Counted from the first letter of the stretch, positions 13,779-21,848 are shown. The stretch: 21,900 nt of DNA from an uncultured Clostridia bacterium (GCA_937886445.1 CALGBY010000122.1:1-21900); one strand, 5' to 3'. Notes: generated by a model not told the origin, from the letters alone. Made by a program: numbers and translations.

Positions 13779-14903
13779 ATGCGGTTTATCCATATTGCCG
13801 ATCTGCATATCGGAAAGCAACTCAATGACATTTCACTGCTGGAGGATCAGAAGTTCATCCTTGACCAGATCGCGGAACTGGCGGACACGGAGAAAGCGGA
13901 TGCCGTGCTGATCGCCGGGGATGTATACCAGCGTTCCTCTCCGCAGGCGGAGGCTATGGCGCTGTTTGACATCTTCATCACCCGCCTGACGGATATGGGA
14001 AAAAAGATATTCATCATCAGCGGGAACCATGATTCCGCCCTGCGGATATCCTATTTCTCATCTCTGCTGAAACAGGCCGGAGTGTATGTATCCGAGCGCT
14101 TTGAGGGGATGCTCCAAAGCGTAACGCTTAAGGATACCGACGGGGAGATCGTTATCCATTTGCTGCCGTTTCTGCGGCCCTCCGCGGTAAAGCGGTGGCT
14201 GCCGGAGGAAAAGATCATTACCTATCAGGATGCTGTGGAGGCCGTGCTGCGGAATTCGCCTATAGATAAAAACAAGCGGAATATCCTGCTGTGCCACCAG
14301 TTCATTACGGGCTGCGAGACCTCCGAATCCGAAGAGAAGACGGTGGGCGGGCTGGATAATATTGATGCCTCTGTGTTTGACGGGTTTGATTATGTGGCGC
14401 TGGGGCACATCCATAAGCCGCAGCATATTCTCCGGGAGACACTGCGTTACGCGGGATCGCCCCTTTGCTATTCTTTTTCGGAGACCGGTCATAAGAAATG
14501 CGTAACACTGGTGGATGTGCAGGAGAAGGGCCATGTGACGGTGAAGAAGCTGCCGCTTTACCCGCTGCATGAGATGCGCAGGGTGGAGGGGATGCTGGAT
14601 GAACTGCAGCGAATGGACTATTCTGAGGACTATGTGTGGGTAACGGTGCATGATGAAAATGTGCCGCCGGACGCGCAGGTGACGCTGGGTACGGTGTTTC
14701 CCAATATAATGAGGTTTTCGGTGGTCAATTCAAAGACCCGGTATGATATGGATGTAATGGCGCGGGAGAGCATGGAGAACAAAACGGTGGAGGAGCTCTT
14801 CTGTGATTTCTACCGGCTGCAGAATAACGATCAGATGCCCGGAGACATGCACCTGAAGGTGCTTACCGGCATCCTGAAGGAAATGGAGGCGGACGAGAAA
14901 TGA
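13779..14903 (+). CDS. sbcD: Exonuclease subunit SbcD (374 aa)
   Basis: The Mre11-type nuclease subunit of the SbcCD complex, which processes DNA hairpins and double-strand ends. The phosphoesterase motifs are in order: IADLHIG (D8, H10), IAGDVYQ (D48), SGNHD (N83, H84, D85), LLCHQF and LGHIHKPQ, which together bind two Mn ions. The length is normal for Gram-positive SbcD. GGGAGGAG precedes the ATG. Its last codon overlaps the start of sbcC (ATGA), the standard coupling for the two subunits. Confidence 0.96.
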   Translation: MRFIHIADLHIGKQLNDISLLEDQKFILDQIAELADTEKADAVLIAGDVYQRSSPQAEAMALFDIFITRLTDMGKKIFIISGNHDSALRISYFSSLLKQAGVYVSERFEGMLQSVTLKDTDGEIVIHLLPFLRPSAVKRWLPEEKIITYQDAVEAVLRNSPIDKNKRNILLCHQFITGCETSESEEKTVGGLDNIDASVFDGFDYVALGHIHKPQHILRETLRYAGSPLCYSFSETGHKKCVTLVDVQEKGHVTVKKLPLYPLHEMRRVEGMLDELQRMDYSEDYVWVTVHDENVPPDAQVTLGTVFPNIMRFSVVNSKTRYDMDVMARESMENKTVEELFCDFYRLQNNDQMPGDMHLKVLTGILKEMEADEK

Positions 14904-17515
14904 GACCTGTACGGCTTACACTTTCCGCTTTCGGCCCCTATGCCGTGGAAACGGTGATCGATTTTGAAAAGCTGGGTGAAAACGGCATCTTTCTTATCAG
15001 CGGTGATACCGGCGCGGGGAAGACCACGATTTTTGACGCCATCAGCTTTGCCCTGTACGGCGCGGCTTCGGGAAGGCTGCGGAAAAGCACATCCTTCCGG
15101 TCGGGTTATGCAGGGGATTCCGCCGCGACCTATGTGGAACTGCTTTTCGTCCATAAGGATCATCTGTGGCGCGTGAAACGCAATCCCGAATATATGCGCA
15201 GGTCGAAGCGGGGCGACGGCATGACGAAGGAGCCGGCCAAGGCGCTGCTGGAGGATAGACAGACCGGCGAGGTGTGGGAAGGCTATGATGAGGTGAACGG
15301 ACGGCTGCAGTCCCTGATCGGCCTTACCAAAGATCAGTTCGCGCAGACGGTGATGATCGCTCAGGGCGATTTTATGAAGATACTCAATGCTTCCAGCGAT
15401 GAAAGAAAAAAACTGTTCCAAAAGATCTTCAATACATATTTGTATTTTGATCTGCAGGAACGGCTGAAGGAAAAGAATTCAGAATGCACCCGGGAACAGG
15501 AACGGCTGGACGAATGTATTCTGTCTGCCGCGAAACGCATCGTTCCCGATGACGACTTTGATCAAAAAGACTCGCTGAAGCTGTACTGCAGTGATGCCGG
15601 CTACGGAGAAGGCCTGGCGGTATTGCTGGATGAGATGACGAATGCCGAAAAGGCAAAACGGCAGGCGGTGCGAAAGGAACGCACGGCGCTGGACGATGAG
15701 GTGACGAAGCTCGCGGAGCAGATATCGGCCGGGAGAAAGGTGAATGAGGACTTTGACGAGCTGACTGCCATTGAGGCGGAGCTGGCGCGGATGTTTGAGC
15801 GCCGCAGCGAAATAGACGATATTGAGGAAACTGTGGCTGCAGCAAGAAAAGCGCAGGAGATCGACGCGGATGAAAAACTGCTGCAGAATACCGAGAACAG
15901 TGTGAAGCGGTACCGGGAGCGTCTGGATGATGAGACGCGGCGGCTTTCCGCTCTTGAAAAGGAGCTGCCTGCCCTCGCGGCAGCGCGGGACGCGGCACAA
16001 GGCAGGGTGCCGGAGGCGCTTGAGATGCAGACGCGCGCCCGTCAGCTGGCGGACCTTATCCCGCCGGTACGAAAGGCCGCGCAGGACAGGAAGCGTCTCA
16101 TGGCCGCTGAAAAGAAGATGAAGGATCTGCTGACGCTGTGCGAAAGGGCGGACGCGGAATACGGACGACTCCGCAATCAGTATTATCTGTGTCAGGCCGG
16201 TCTTCTGGCCGATAAGCTGGCGGAGGGGCAGCCCTGCCCGGTCTGCGGGTCTGTGCATCATCCCCTGCTCGCGGTGCTTCCGCAAAACGCGGTCACGAAG
16301 GAGGAACTGGAGGAAGCGGAGCGGGTACGGCAGGCGTCCAATGACGAATTGAAAGCGGCTGAACTTGAGCGGGAAAAGCTTTGCACAGCACTGGAGGCTT
16401 CGGCAGAGCAGCTGAAGACGCTGGGACTCAGCGGGGAAACGGATGAAAAGACGCTGGATGCCCAAAGGAAACAGTTGGAGGAACAGGCGGACGCGCTGCT
16501 GGAGGCCGCAAAGCGGGCGGATGACAGCCTTCACCGCAAGCAGACCGAAACGGAGGCGGTACGCGCCGGGGCAGGCAATGAAAAACAGCTGCTGGAGGAA
16601 ACGATCCTCAGGGCAAAGGAACTGCGGGAGGCGTTTGAAAAGAGCCTGCTGCGTTTGGGCTTTGCATCCGAACAGGATTACCGTGCTGCCCGCCTTGCGC
16701 CGAAGTTGCTCAGGGATCAGGAGAATGAGCTTCGCGCATACAGGGAACAGCTGCGCTCTTTGGAAGACAGGAAAACAGCGCTCGTGCAGAAGCTTGCGGA
16801 TGAGAAAAGGATCGATCTTGCGGAGCTTACAGCGCGCAGAGAAGCAAAGACTGTTCTGCGGGATGAACGGATGCGGGCGGAGTCCGCGCTGGAAAAGAAG
16901 ATCTATCAGCATGAAGGTGCTTTGAAGGAAATCAGAGAAGCGCTTCAGAAAAGGCAGCGCACCTGGAAAAACTGGACTGTGGTCAATGATCTGTACCGGG
17001 CGGTATCCGGTCAGCTGTCTCAGAAGGTGAAGATCACCTTTGAGACCTATGTGCAGCAGTATTACTTCAAACAGATCATCGCGGCGGCCAATAAGCGCCT
17101 TACCGCCCTCACCGGTGGTATGTTTACCATGCGTTGCAAGGAAGAAGCGGATAACCGGCGCAGTCAGTCGGGACTGGATCTGGAAGTGCTGGACCGGGGC
17201 ACCGGTCAATGGAGGGATGTTTCCACGCTTTCCGGCGGTGAAAGCTTCCTTTCCTCTCTGGCATTGGCACTGGGGCTTTCGGATGTGGCACAGGCCGGCA
17301 GCGGCGGCATCCGCATGGAAGCCATGTTCATTGATGAAGGCTTTGGCTCACTGGATGAGAACGCTTTGAAAAACGCTTTGGATCTGCTGGCGCAGCTGGC
17401 GGACGGCAAGCGGCTGATCGGCGTGATCTCCCATGTGCCGGAGCTGTCAGAACGCATCGAACGGAGGATCGAGGTCAAAAAGACCCGTACGGGCTCCGTG
17501 GCGGAGGTACTGTAG
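14900..17515 (+). CDS. sbcC: Exonuclease subunit SbcC, SMC-like ATPase (871 aa)
   Basis: The Rad50-like partner of SbcD. Walker A GDTGAGKT (35-42) opens the ATPase. Two long charged coiled-coil arms (about 180-435 and 465-700) flank a zinc hook CPVCG with C446 and C449. The C-terminal half of the ATPase has signature LSGGE (777-781) and Walker B MFIDEGFGSLDE with D812/E813. At 871 residues it is shorter than E. coli SbcC (1048 aa), and the missing length is in the coiled coils, so the arms would be shorter. All catalytic motifs are intact. Confidence 0.96.
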   Translation: MRPVRLTLSAFGPYAVETVIDFEKLGENGIFLISGDTGAGKTTIFDAISFALYGAASGRLRKSTSFRSGYAGDSAATYVELLFVHKDHLWRVKRNPEYMRRSKRGDGMTKEPAKALLEDRQTGEVWEGYDEVNGRLQSLIGLTKDQFAQTVMIAQGDFMKILNASSDERKKLFQKIFNTYLYFDLQERLKEKNSECTREQERLDECILSAAKRIVPDDDFDQKDSLKLYCSDAGYGEGLAVLLDEMTNAEKAKRQAVRKERTALDDEVTKLAEQISAGRKVNEDFDELTAIEAELARMFERRSEIDDIEETVAAARKAQEIDADEKLLQNTENSVKRYRERLDDETRRLSALEKELPALAAARDAAQGRVPEALEMQTRARQLADLIPPVRKAAQDRKRLMAAEKKMKDLLTLCERADAEYGRLRNQYYLCQAGLLADKLAEGQPCPVCGSVHHPLLAVLPQNAVTKEELEEAERVRQASNDELKAAELEREKLCTALEASAEQLKTLGLSGETDEKTLDAQRKQLEEQADALLEAAKRADDSLHRKQTETEAVRAGAGNEKQLLEETILRAKELREAFEKSLLRLGFASEQDYRAARLAPKLLRDQENELRAYREQLRSLEDRKTALVQKLADEKRIDLAELTARREAKTVLRDERMRAESALEKKIYQHEGALKEIREALQKRQRTWKNWTVVNDLYRAVSGQLSQKVKITFETYVQQYYFKQIIAAANKRLTALTGGMFTMRCKEEADNRRSQSGLDLEVLDRGTGQWRDVSTLSGGESFLSSLALALGLSDVAQAGSGGIRMEAMFIDEGFGSLDENALKNALDLLAQLADGKRLIGVISHVPELSERIERRIEVKKTRTGSVAEVL

Positions 17516-17578
17516 GGCGGCTTTTGAGCCTGCTCCCCGGATGCGGGCATGCTGCGCTGATAATGAAAGGAACGAAAA

Positions 17579-18007
17579 ATGATCTGTAAAGCGGCGGAAG
17601 AACAGGATGTGCAGGGGCTGGCAAGGGCGATGACAATGGCCTACGCGGAGGCTCCGTGGTTTGAAAACTGGTCGGATGAAAGGGCGCAAAGGCGTATCCG
17701 CGCCATTTTGAGCAATTATCAGGCAGCCGGGATGGCTGCCGTTGAGGACGGACAGATCATCGGCGGCGTATTGGGCTATGTTGATCCCTACGCGGAAGAG
17801 GATTTCTTCTTCGTTTCGGAGCTCTTCGTTATTCCGGAATGGCAGAAGAAGGGAATCGGAAGAGCATTGCTGGATGGATTGATGCAGCTCCTGCGGGAAA
17901 AGGGAATCGGTACGCTCCAGCTCATTTCGATTGAAAACAATGAAGCGTTCTATCATAAATGCGGCCTGGACAGGGACAGCGTTTCCGTGTTGTTCCGGCG
18001 GTTTTAA
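17579..18007 (+). CDS. GNAT-family N-acetyltransferase (142 aa)
   Basis: A single GNAT domain. Motif A is ELFVIPEWQKKGIGRALL, with the acetyl-CoA pyrophosphate loop Q89-KKGIG (89-94), and the C-terminal NNEAFYHKCGL is motif B, where the Tyr often protonates CoA. The substrate is unknown. AAAGGA lies upstream of the ATG. It begins 63 bases after sbcC on the same strand and precedes the terminator at 18087-18140, so it may be the last gene of the sbcDC transcript. Confidence 0.92.
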   Translation: MICKAAEEQDVQGLARAMTMAYAEAPWFENWSDERAQRRIRAILSNYQAAGMAAVEDGQIIGGVLGYVDPYAEEDFFFVSELFVIPEWQKKGIGRALLDGLMQLLREKGIGTLQLISIENNEAFYHKCGLDRDSVSVLFRRF

Positions 18008-18086
18008 GCTGCCGGGTGTTGTGGCGGAAACAGCCACGACCGTCATGAGGAAGCGGAGATCATAAACGGTGCCGCGATACAGGATT

Positions 18087-18140
18087 CAAAAAAGAGAGTG
18101 ATAAGCTGCGGATGAAACAGCGGATCACTCTCTTTATTAT
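18087..18140 (+). terminator. Terminator after the GNAT gene
   Basis: AAAGAGAGTGAT (18091-18102) pairs perfectly with ATCACTCTCTTT (18123-18134), followed by ATTATTATT. The A-run on the left could make it work in the opposite direction too. Confidence 0.8.
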
Positions 18141-18186
18141 TAACATCTCAAGGCGCGTATACAGCGATCAGCGGCCGGTCATATCA

Positions 18187-18217
18187 AACAAAAATGCCCG
18201 TGGGAGGCGGAAGGGCA
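18187..18217 (-). terminator. Weak terminator-like hairpin
   Basis: On the minus strand, TGCCC pairs with GGGCA across a 13-base loop and is followed by TTTTTGTTTG. The stem is only five base pairs. It may be a second stop for minus-strand transcription past 18343. Confidence 0.35.
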
Positions 18218-18342
18218 GAGGCTTCCCCGGTGTGCCTCCTGACGGGTGTACCGGATCTGCTTCCTGCGGAGCTTTTCAGCAAAGATAAGTGAAAATACCG
18301 TTTGCTGACCGGTCAGGTCGCGAAAGGCGGTCTGTACGGAAC

Positions 18343-18387
18343 ACGGAAAAACCCCGGTGCTGAACGGTATATACCATCCGGCCGGGG
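18343..18387 (-). terminator. Terminator of the double-glycine leader peptide gene
   Basis: On the minus strand, CCCCGG (18387-18382) and CCGGGG (18357-18352) enclose a loop that contains the perfect palindrome GGTATATACC (18366-18375), followed by TTTTT. It lies about 80 bases beyond the stop codon at 18469, which supports that small gene being a real transcription unit. Confidence 0.65.
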
Positions 18388-18468
18388 AGGGTAAAAAACG
18401 GGTATGACCGGCGAAGATCATTTGCCTATAGCCCTTGCCGTATGGGGCATTCGCTGCCGGAAGTACGG

Positions 18469-18675
18469 TCAGAGCTTGATCCGGTAATCCGGCTGAAAGT
18501 AGGGAACATTGTCGGGGTTAATGATCGGCGGCCGCTTCTTTTTCTGTTCCTTTTCTTCTCCGGTTTCATCATCAATGGTGGGCGAATCAAAGCCGCCGTA
18601 TACCTGCTGCAGCTTATCCTCCGACAGCTTGCCGGTTTCAGCTTCGGCGGGGTCGAAATTCTTCTTTGTATCCAT
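18469..18675 (-). CDS. Small double-glycine leader peptide, bacteriocin/RiPP-precursor-like (68 aa)
   Basis: The start ATG at 18675 has AGGAGG nine bases upstream; a TTG further back is part of that site region and is not needed. Residues 17-28, LSEDKLQQVYGG, match the double-glycine leader consensus (L-S-x-x-E/D-L-x-x-V-x-G-G) of peptides cleaved by C39-peptidase ABC transporters. That gives a leader of 28 and a core of 40 residues. The core is acidic, then Lys-rich (KEQKKKRPP), then has aromatic and Pro residues (VPYFQPDYRIKL). It has no Cys, so it is not a lanthipeptide, sactipeptide or disulfide bacteriocin. No transporter, modification or immunity gene is in the window. It could be a signalling peptide, an orphan precursor, or a Gly-Gly protein of other function. 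Confidence 0.7.
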   Translation of the reverse strand: MDTKKNFDPAEAETGKLSEDKLQQVYGGFDSPTIDDETGEEKEQKKKRPPIINPDNVPYFQPDYRIKL

Positions 18676-18958
18676 GTCATTGGTCCTCCTGATCAAGTTT
18701 TTACTATGATATACGAATCATAAGGCCGCCGGGCTACAAACAATAAGAATACCCGTTGTGACGCTTTTACCGTTTAACGGGGCATTCATGACGTGCAGAA
18801 CGCGGTTTCCGCTCCCTGCTGCATCCGTCCTGTCTATCCGCTTCCCGTCATGTTCCTGTACATAATATTCTGCTCACGCCCTGCGTGATCGATCTTTTCC
18901 GTGACGCGTGTGTGAGCAAATACTGTCCGGTATATCAATTACGCAGTTGTTGATTTTT

Positions 18959-19456
18959 TTATGCTTTGCTCTGCTGCTTTTTCCGGTACGCCCTGCGGTT
19001 TGCGCGAAGCTTGCAGTCTACCAGCAGCTTTGGCGTGAACAGATGAAAAGCGCTGCACAGCGTTTTGTAGACCAGCGGATTGGGATAATTCCGCGGGTTT
19101 TTCCATATTGCCTTATCACTTCTGCCCGACGCACGGAACAGCGCCGCTGCAATGGCCGGAGAACGGGAAGAACCGGCGTCGCAGGCGATAAACAGATCGG
19201 TTATCCCGTCCGGAAGTTCCGAAAGAAACCGCTTTATCGCTTCAGCCTGTTCGGGACGGAATGAATTGCAGTTTGAGGGGTCATGCGTATCCTGAAACTC
19301 AAGCTGAATGGAATATTTGAAGGGAATATGACCGGTGATCGGGCTGAAATCAGAGGAACACAGGATCGCCGCGCTGTGATCCTGATCACATGCCGCCTCC
19401 TGCCGGTAAAGCAGTTTTTTGAGCGGACTGATATGGATCCTGTATCTCGGAATCAT
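18959..19456 (-). CDS. CX5R (dual-specificity-like) protein phosphatase (165 aa)
   Basis: The signature is ACDAGSSRSPAIAAAL. C92-x5-R98-S99 forms the phosphate-binding loop of the cysteine phosphatase superfamily, in the small bacterial dual-specificity-like group where HCDAGxSRS is usual (here A replaces the His). D56 in LEFQDTHD is a candidate general acid. The C-terminus is very basic. The start at 19456 is chosen because AAGGAGG lies ten bases upstream. The frame is open to 19678, but a start there would precede the predicted transcript start near 19663. An ATG at 19621 remains possible with a poor ribosome binding site and would add 55 residues. The target is unknown (protein, RNA or phosphoinositide-like). 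Confidence 0.8.
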   Translation of the reverse strand: MIPRYRIHISPLKKLLYRQEAACDQDHSAAILCSSDFSPITGHIPFKYSIQLEFQDTHDPSNCNSFRPEQAEAIKRFLSELPDGITDLFIACDAGSSRSPAIAAALFRASGRSDKAIWKNPRNYPNPLVYKTLCSAFHLFTPKLLVDCKLRANRRAYRKKQQSKA

Positions 19457-19669
19457 TTCTATGTGTCCTCCTTCAGATGAAGTGCTGAGGGCTGCTGCCA
19501 TACTGCCGAGGAGCAGATGCCATAATGATCCCATTGCTTCCCGTTCTTCTTGAACCTCTGTCAGCCCCAAAAATCGATAACGGATAGACTTTTCCTGCCT
19601 CAGAATATATTCCCGGCTCATAAATGTGAAAATATCTCCGGGAACTTGCTTTCTTTTCCTGTATACCAT

Positions 19670-19698
19670 ATCATACACTATAATGTTTTAACAATCAA
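19670..19698 (-). promoter_or_regulatory. Promoter of the phosphatase gene
   Basis: On the minus strand, -35 TTGATT (19698-19693), 17 bases, then -10 TATGAT (19675-19670). The predicted start near 19663 leaves a leader of about 200 bases before the preferred start codon at 19456. Confidence 0.55.
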
Positions 19699-19765
19699 TG
19701 ACAAATGATTCAGTTATCTGCATGCTGTGATTGCCTTAACGTTTTCTGCGGTTGCATGGTCAGTC

Positions 19766-19794
19766 TTGACATTTTTTCCGTAAAGGGTCATAAT
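19766..19794 (+). promoter_or_regulatory. Promoter of the membrane acyltransferase gene
   Basis: A perfect TTGACA (19766-19771), 17 bases, then CATAAT (19789-19794). The predicted start near 19801 gives a leader of about 110 bases. Confidence 0.65.
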
Positions 19795-19908
19795 GACAGC
19801 ATGCCTCCGTTACGATCTGCATAAAGGGATGCCGCGGCATGAACAGGATGCCATAGGCGGTTTTCCGCGTTACGGAAGAAAGAATATCTGTTCCAACAGA
19901 GGTGGATC

Positions 19909-21039
19909 ATGAAGAAAAACAGGATACTGGCCATTGACGCCATGCGTGGACTTTGCCTTTTAGGTATGATGCTGGTGAACCTGAATCCGGATGAGGGGCT
20001 TTCCTTTCCCGCGCTTGTACACACGGAGTGGACGGGCCTGTCCCTTGCGGATGTGTTCTTTCCCTGCTTTCTGTTTCTGTCCGGCGTTTCCGCCACTGTT
20101 TGCGCCGAGAGGAAGATCTTCGGCGCTTCCTGGCTGAAGAAAGCCCTGAAGCGCGGCATTCTGCTGATCGTGATCGGCATGGTGTACAATCATCTGCCCT
20201 GTATTTGGGGGCTGATCTTCAACAGGGATTATGGCTTTGACGCGTTCATCCGGGATGTTACGGTCAATTTCCGTCCCTTTGGTGTGCTGCAGCGCATCGG
20301 TTTTGCTTACATTTTCGGAGTGATCATTTATCATTTTGTAAAAAGCGAAAAGAAAGCCATTGTGTCGGCATTGGTGATCATGGCGGTCACCACAGCCGGT
20401 CACTTCATATACCGCTTTGCCGATCCTTTTTCGGAAAGCAGTAATATCAGCATCTGGATGGATCAGGCCATCCAGGGCAGCAGCCATAACTATCTGCAAA
20501 AGGTGTTCGATCCGGAGGGACTGTACGGAAACATCACCGCCGTGGCCTCTATGCTGCTGGGCATGGCGGCAGGGGCATGGCTGAAGCAGGAAAAGAGAAT
20601 GGATTCGGTATTTGCCGGATGCGCGCTGGCTTTGGGCGGCTGGCTGGCCAGTGCCTTTGTGCCGGTATCCAAGCCCCTGTGGACGGCTTCCTATGTACTT
20701 ATCCTTTCCGGGTGCTTTATGATCCTCCTTCCGGCGCTGGATCATCTGTTCCGCAACTGCCCGGTCACTTCAAAGTGGCTGAAGCTGCCGCTCATTCTGG
20801 GCTCCCATTCCATGCTGACCTATCTGATAAGCGGTAACGTGGAAGCGATCCTGAACACGGTAAGAACGGGCGATACCAATCTGTACCACCGGCTGTGGCA
20901 GCACACCGTATATTGTGAAAGCTGCACCGCGCTTTCCTGTCTGGCATGCTCACTGATGGTGATCGCCGTGGTTTGCGTTATCGTGTGCACGGTCGTATAC
21001 ATCCTGAACAGGCGCGGTCCGGCGGGGGCAAAAAAGTAA
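19909..21039 (+). CDS. HGSNAT/NagX-type membrane acyltransferase (376 aa)
   Basis: An integral membrane protein with about ten hydrophobic segments. Family marks are RILAIDAMRGLCLLGM at the N-terminus, the loop VHTEWTGLSLADVFFPCF with the conserved H38, FGVLQRIGFAY, and FDPEGLYGNITAVASMLLG. These are the hallmarks of the heparan-alpha-glucosaminide N-acetyltransferase/NagX group (DUF1624/DUF5009-like), which moves acyl groups from cytoplasmic acyl-CoA across the membrane onto a sugar amine or hydroxyl. The bacterial substrate is not known and may be a cell-envelope sugar. GAGGTGG precedes the ATG. It is a single-gene transcript with its own promoter and a terminator at 21266-21309. Confidence 0.9.
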   Translation: MKKNRILAIDAMRGLCLLGMMLVNLNPDEGLSFPALVHTEWTGLSLADVFFPCFLFLSGVSATVCAERKIFGASWLKKALKRGILLIVIGMVYNHLPCIWGLIFNRDYGFDAFIRDVTVNFRPFGVLQRIGFAYIFGVIIYHFVKSEKKAIVSALVIMAVTTAGHFIYRFADPFSESSNISIWMDQAIQGSSHNYLQKVFDPEGLYGNITAVASMLLGMAAGAWLKQEKRMDSVFAGCALALGGWLASAFVPVSKPLWTASYVLILSGCFMILLPALDHLFRNCPVTSKWLKLPLILGSHSMLTYLISGNVEAILNTVRTGDTNLYHRLWQHTVYCESCTALSCLACSLMVIAVVCVIVCTVVYILNRRGPAGAKK

Positions 21040-21265
21040 ACGGCAGAATGGATAGATCCGGACAACACGCGTCGGATGATGCATATCGCGGGATCAGCCC
21101 TGCGCAAAGGGAAGGAGAGTATTGCTGACCAACTGAATGAGATAAACGGTTTGGGATACTGCTTCGGCATGAGAAATCAGGCGTCGATCGGAGCGGAGTT
21201 GCCGCTGCGGTTACATCCTTTGCAGACATAGAATGCTTACTGTGAATAATGAGTTGTATTAGCAG

Positions 21266-21309
21266 CAAAAAACGGGTGTCCGCGTATCTGTCCCGGGCAC
21301 TCGTTTTTT
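21266..21309. terminator. Terminator after the acyltransferase gene
   Basis: ACGGGTGTCC (21272-21281) pairs with GGGCACTCGT (21295-21304; two G-T pairs), flanked by AAAAAA on the left and TTTTTT on the right, so it can work on both strands. It is about 230 bases after the acyltransferase stop; 21040-21265 holds no recognisable gene. Confidence 0.8.
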
Positions 21310-21362
21310 GTCAAATATAACAGGTGTCGGATGATTACATGTAAAATAACCTTATGGCTTTC

Positions 21363-21552
21363 ATATACTATCGCGCATATGCGTAACACAGATACACAGT
21401 GCCGCATCGTCCGCGTGGGGCGCGGTATAGAAAACTCTCCCCTGAGCTGTGCCGTAATTCACAGCAATAAACAAAAAAACCGTGTGCGTAATGGAACTGC
21501 GCTCAAGGTGATAAAGTCTGCTCTCTGAGTGGGCTTATTTTATTATTTTAAC
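21363..21552 (+). ncRNA. Candidate structured RNA, ORF-free
   Basis: Four dyads follow each other: CGCATATGCG (21374-21383), CCGCG-loop-CGCGG (21411-21425), GCTGTG-loop-CACAGC (21446-21465), and a terminator hairpin AAGTCTGCTC/GAGTGGGCTT (21514-21536) followed by a T-rich tail to about 21552. A TATACT (about 21364-21369) could be a -10, but the -35 is poor. There is no coding frame with a ribosome binding site. It does not match a family I can name (not tmRNA, SRP RNA or RNase P). Confidence 0.35.
21514..21552 (+). terminator. Terminator hairpin of the candidate RNA
   Basis: A ten-pair stem (three G-T pairs) with a three-base loop, followed by ATTTTATTATTTT. No gene on the plus strand ends just upstream, which is the main reason to suspect a transcript there. 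Confidence 0.6.
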
Positions 21553-21626
21553 GAATCACGTAGATCCCGAAGTCGACTGCGCAGTGTCGAAGTTTCTCTT
21601 GTGGCTATAACACAGGAAAAAGAACA

Positions 21627-21648
21627 GCCCCGTCTGGAATGACGGGGC
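21627..21648. terminator. Terminator of the antisense RNA and 5' hairpin of the toxin mRNA
   Basis: GCCCCGTC (21627-21634) pairs perfectly with GACGGGGC (21641-21648) over a six-base loop. A U-run follows on the minus strand only, so as a terminator it works for minus-strand RNA. Confidence 0.7.
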
Positions 21649-21679
21649 AGCCTCTCTGAGAAGAAGGGAGGTGAGGGCG

Positions 21680-21784
21680 ATGACACGTATAGAAGAAGCA
21701 AATCTGCTGTGGCTTCTAATCTACGTCTTGGATGTAGACCCGATGATCGCATGCGTGTTTGTTGCATTCATACAAATCACGTAA
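21680..21784 (+). CDS. Small hydrophobic peptide, type I toxin-like (34 aa)
   Basis: The ORF begins MTRIEEANLLWLLIYV and ends FVAFIQIT, with two hydrophobic stretches split by DVDP. A very strong GGGAGGTGAGG lies just upstream. That site can pair with CCTCTC (21651-21656) fifteen bases earlier, so the ribosome binding site may be masked, as in known type I toxin mRNAs. The ORF is followed at once by the hairpin at 21793-21823. It lacks the basic C-terminal tail of many holin-like toxins, which lowers confidence that it is an active toxin. Confidence 0.45.
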   Translation: MTRIEEANLLWLLIYVLDVDPMIACVFVAFIQIT

Positions 21785-21792
21785 CTCACCTT

Positions 21793-21823
21793 AGGATGCG
21801 GCAGCCAACCCCTGCCGTATCCT
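21793..21823. terminator. Hairpin shared by the ends of the toxin-like mRNA and the antisense RNA
   Basis: AGGATGCGGCA (21793-21803) and TGCCGTATCCT (21813-21823) pair with one wobble. On the plus strand the tail TTGTTGATTAT is only modestly T-rich. It can act as the 3' end of the small mRNA and as the 5' hairpin of the antisense RNA. Confidence 0.55.
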
Positions 21824-21828
21824 TGTTG

Positions 21829-21834
21829 ATTATA
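21829..21834 (-). promoter_or_regulatory. -10 element of the antisense RNA
   Basis: A perfect TATAAT on the minus strand. At 17 bases upstream the hexamer is AACACA (21857-21852), which already belongs to the end of the adjacent element. The native -35 seems to have been displaced. Confidence 0.45.
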
Positions 21835-21848
21835 TCACAAAAACACTA

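Larger units (their letters stand above)
21615..21822 (-). ncRNA. Candidate antisense antitoxin RNA
   Basis: On the minus strand a TATAAT at 21834-21829 predicts a start near 21822. The RNA would begin with an 11-pair hairpin (arms 21813-21823 and 21793-21803) whose loop reads GGGGUUGGC and contains a YUNR-type UUGG. It would run antisense through the whole small ORF at 21680-21784 and its ribosome binding site. It would end at an eight-pair hairpin (21627-21648) followed by TGTTCTTTTT. This is the layout of antisense RNAs of type I toxin-antitoxin loci. Confidence 0.45.

Noticed and set aside
15479..17209. A 576-codon open frame on the minus strand.
   Set aside because: It is antisense to sbcC, whose motifs are intact. 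The Leu/Gln/Arg-rich translation is typical of a shadow frame over coiled-coil DNA.
18179..18421. An 80-codon minus-strand frame downstream of the leader peptide gene.
   Set aside because: It runs straight through the terminator hairpin at 18343-18387 and has no ribosome binding site.
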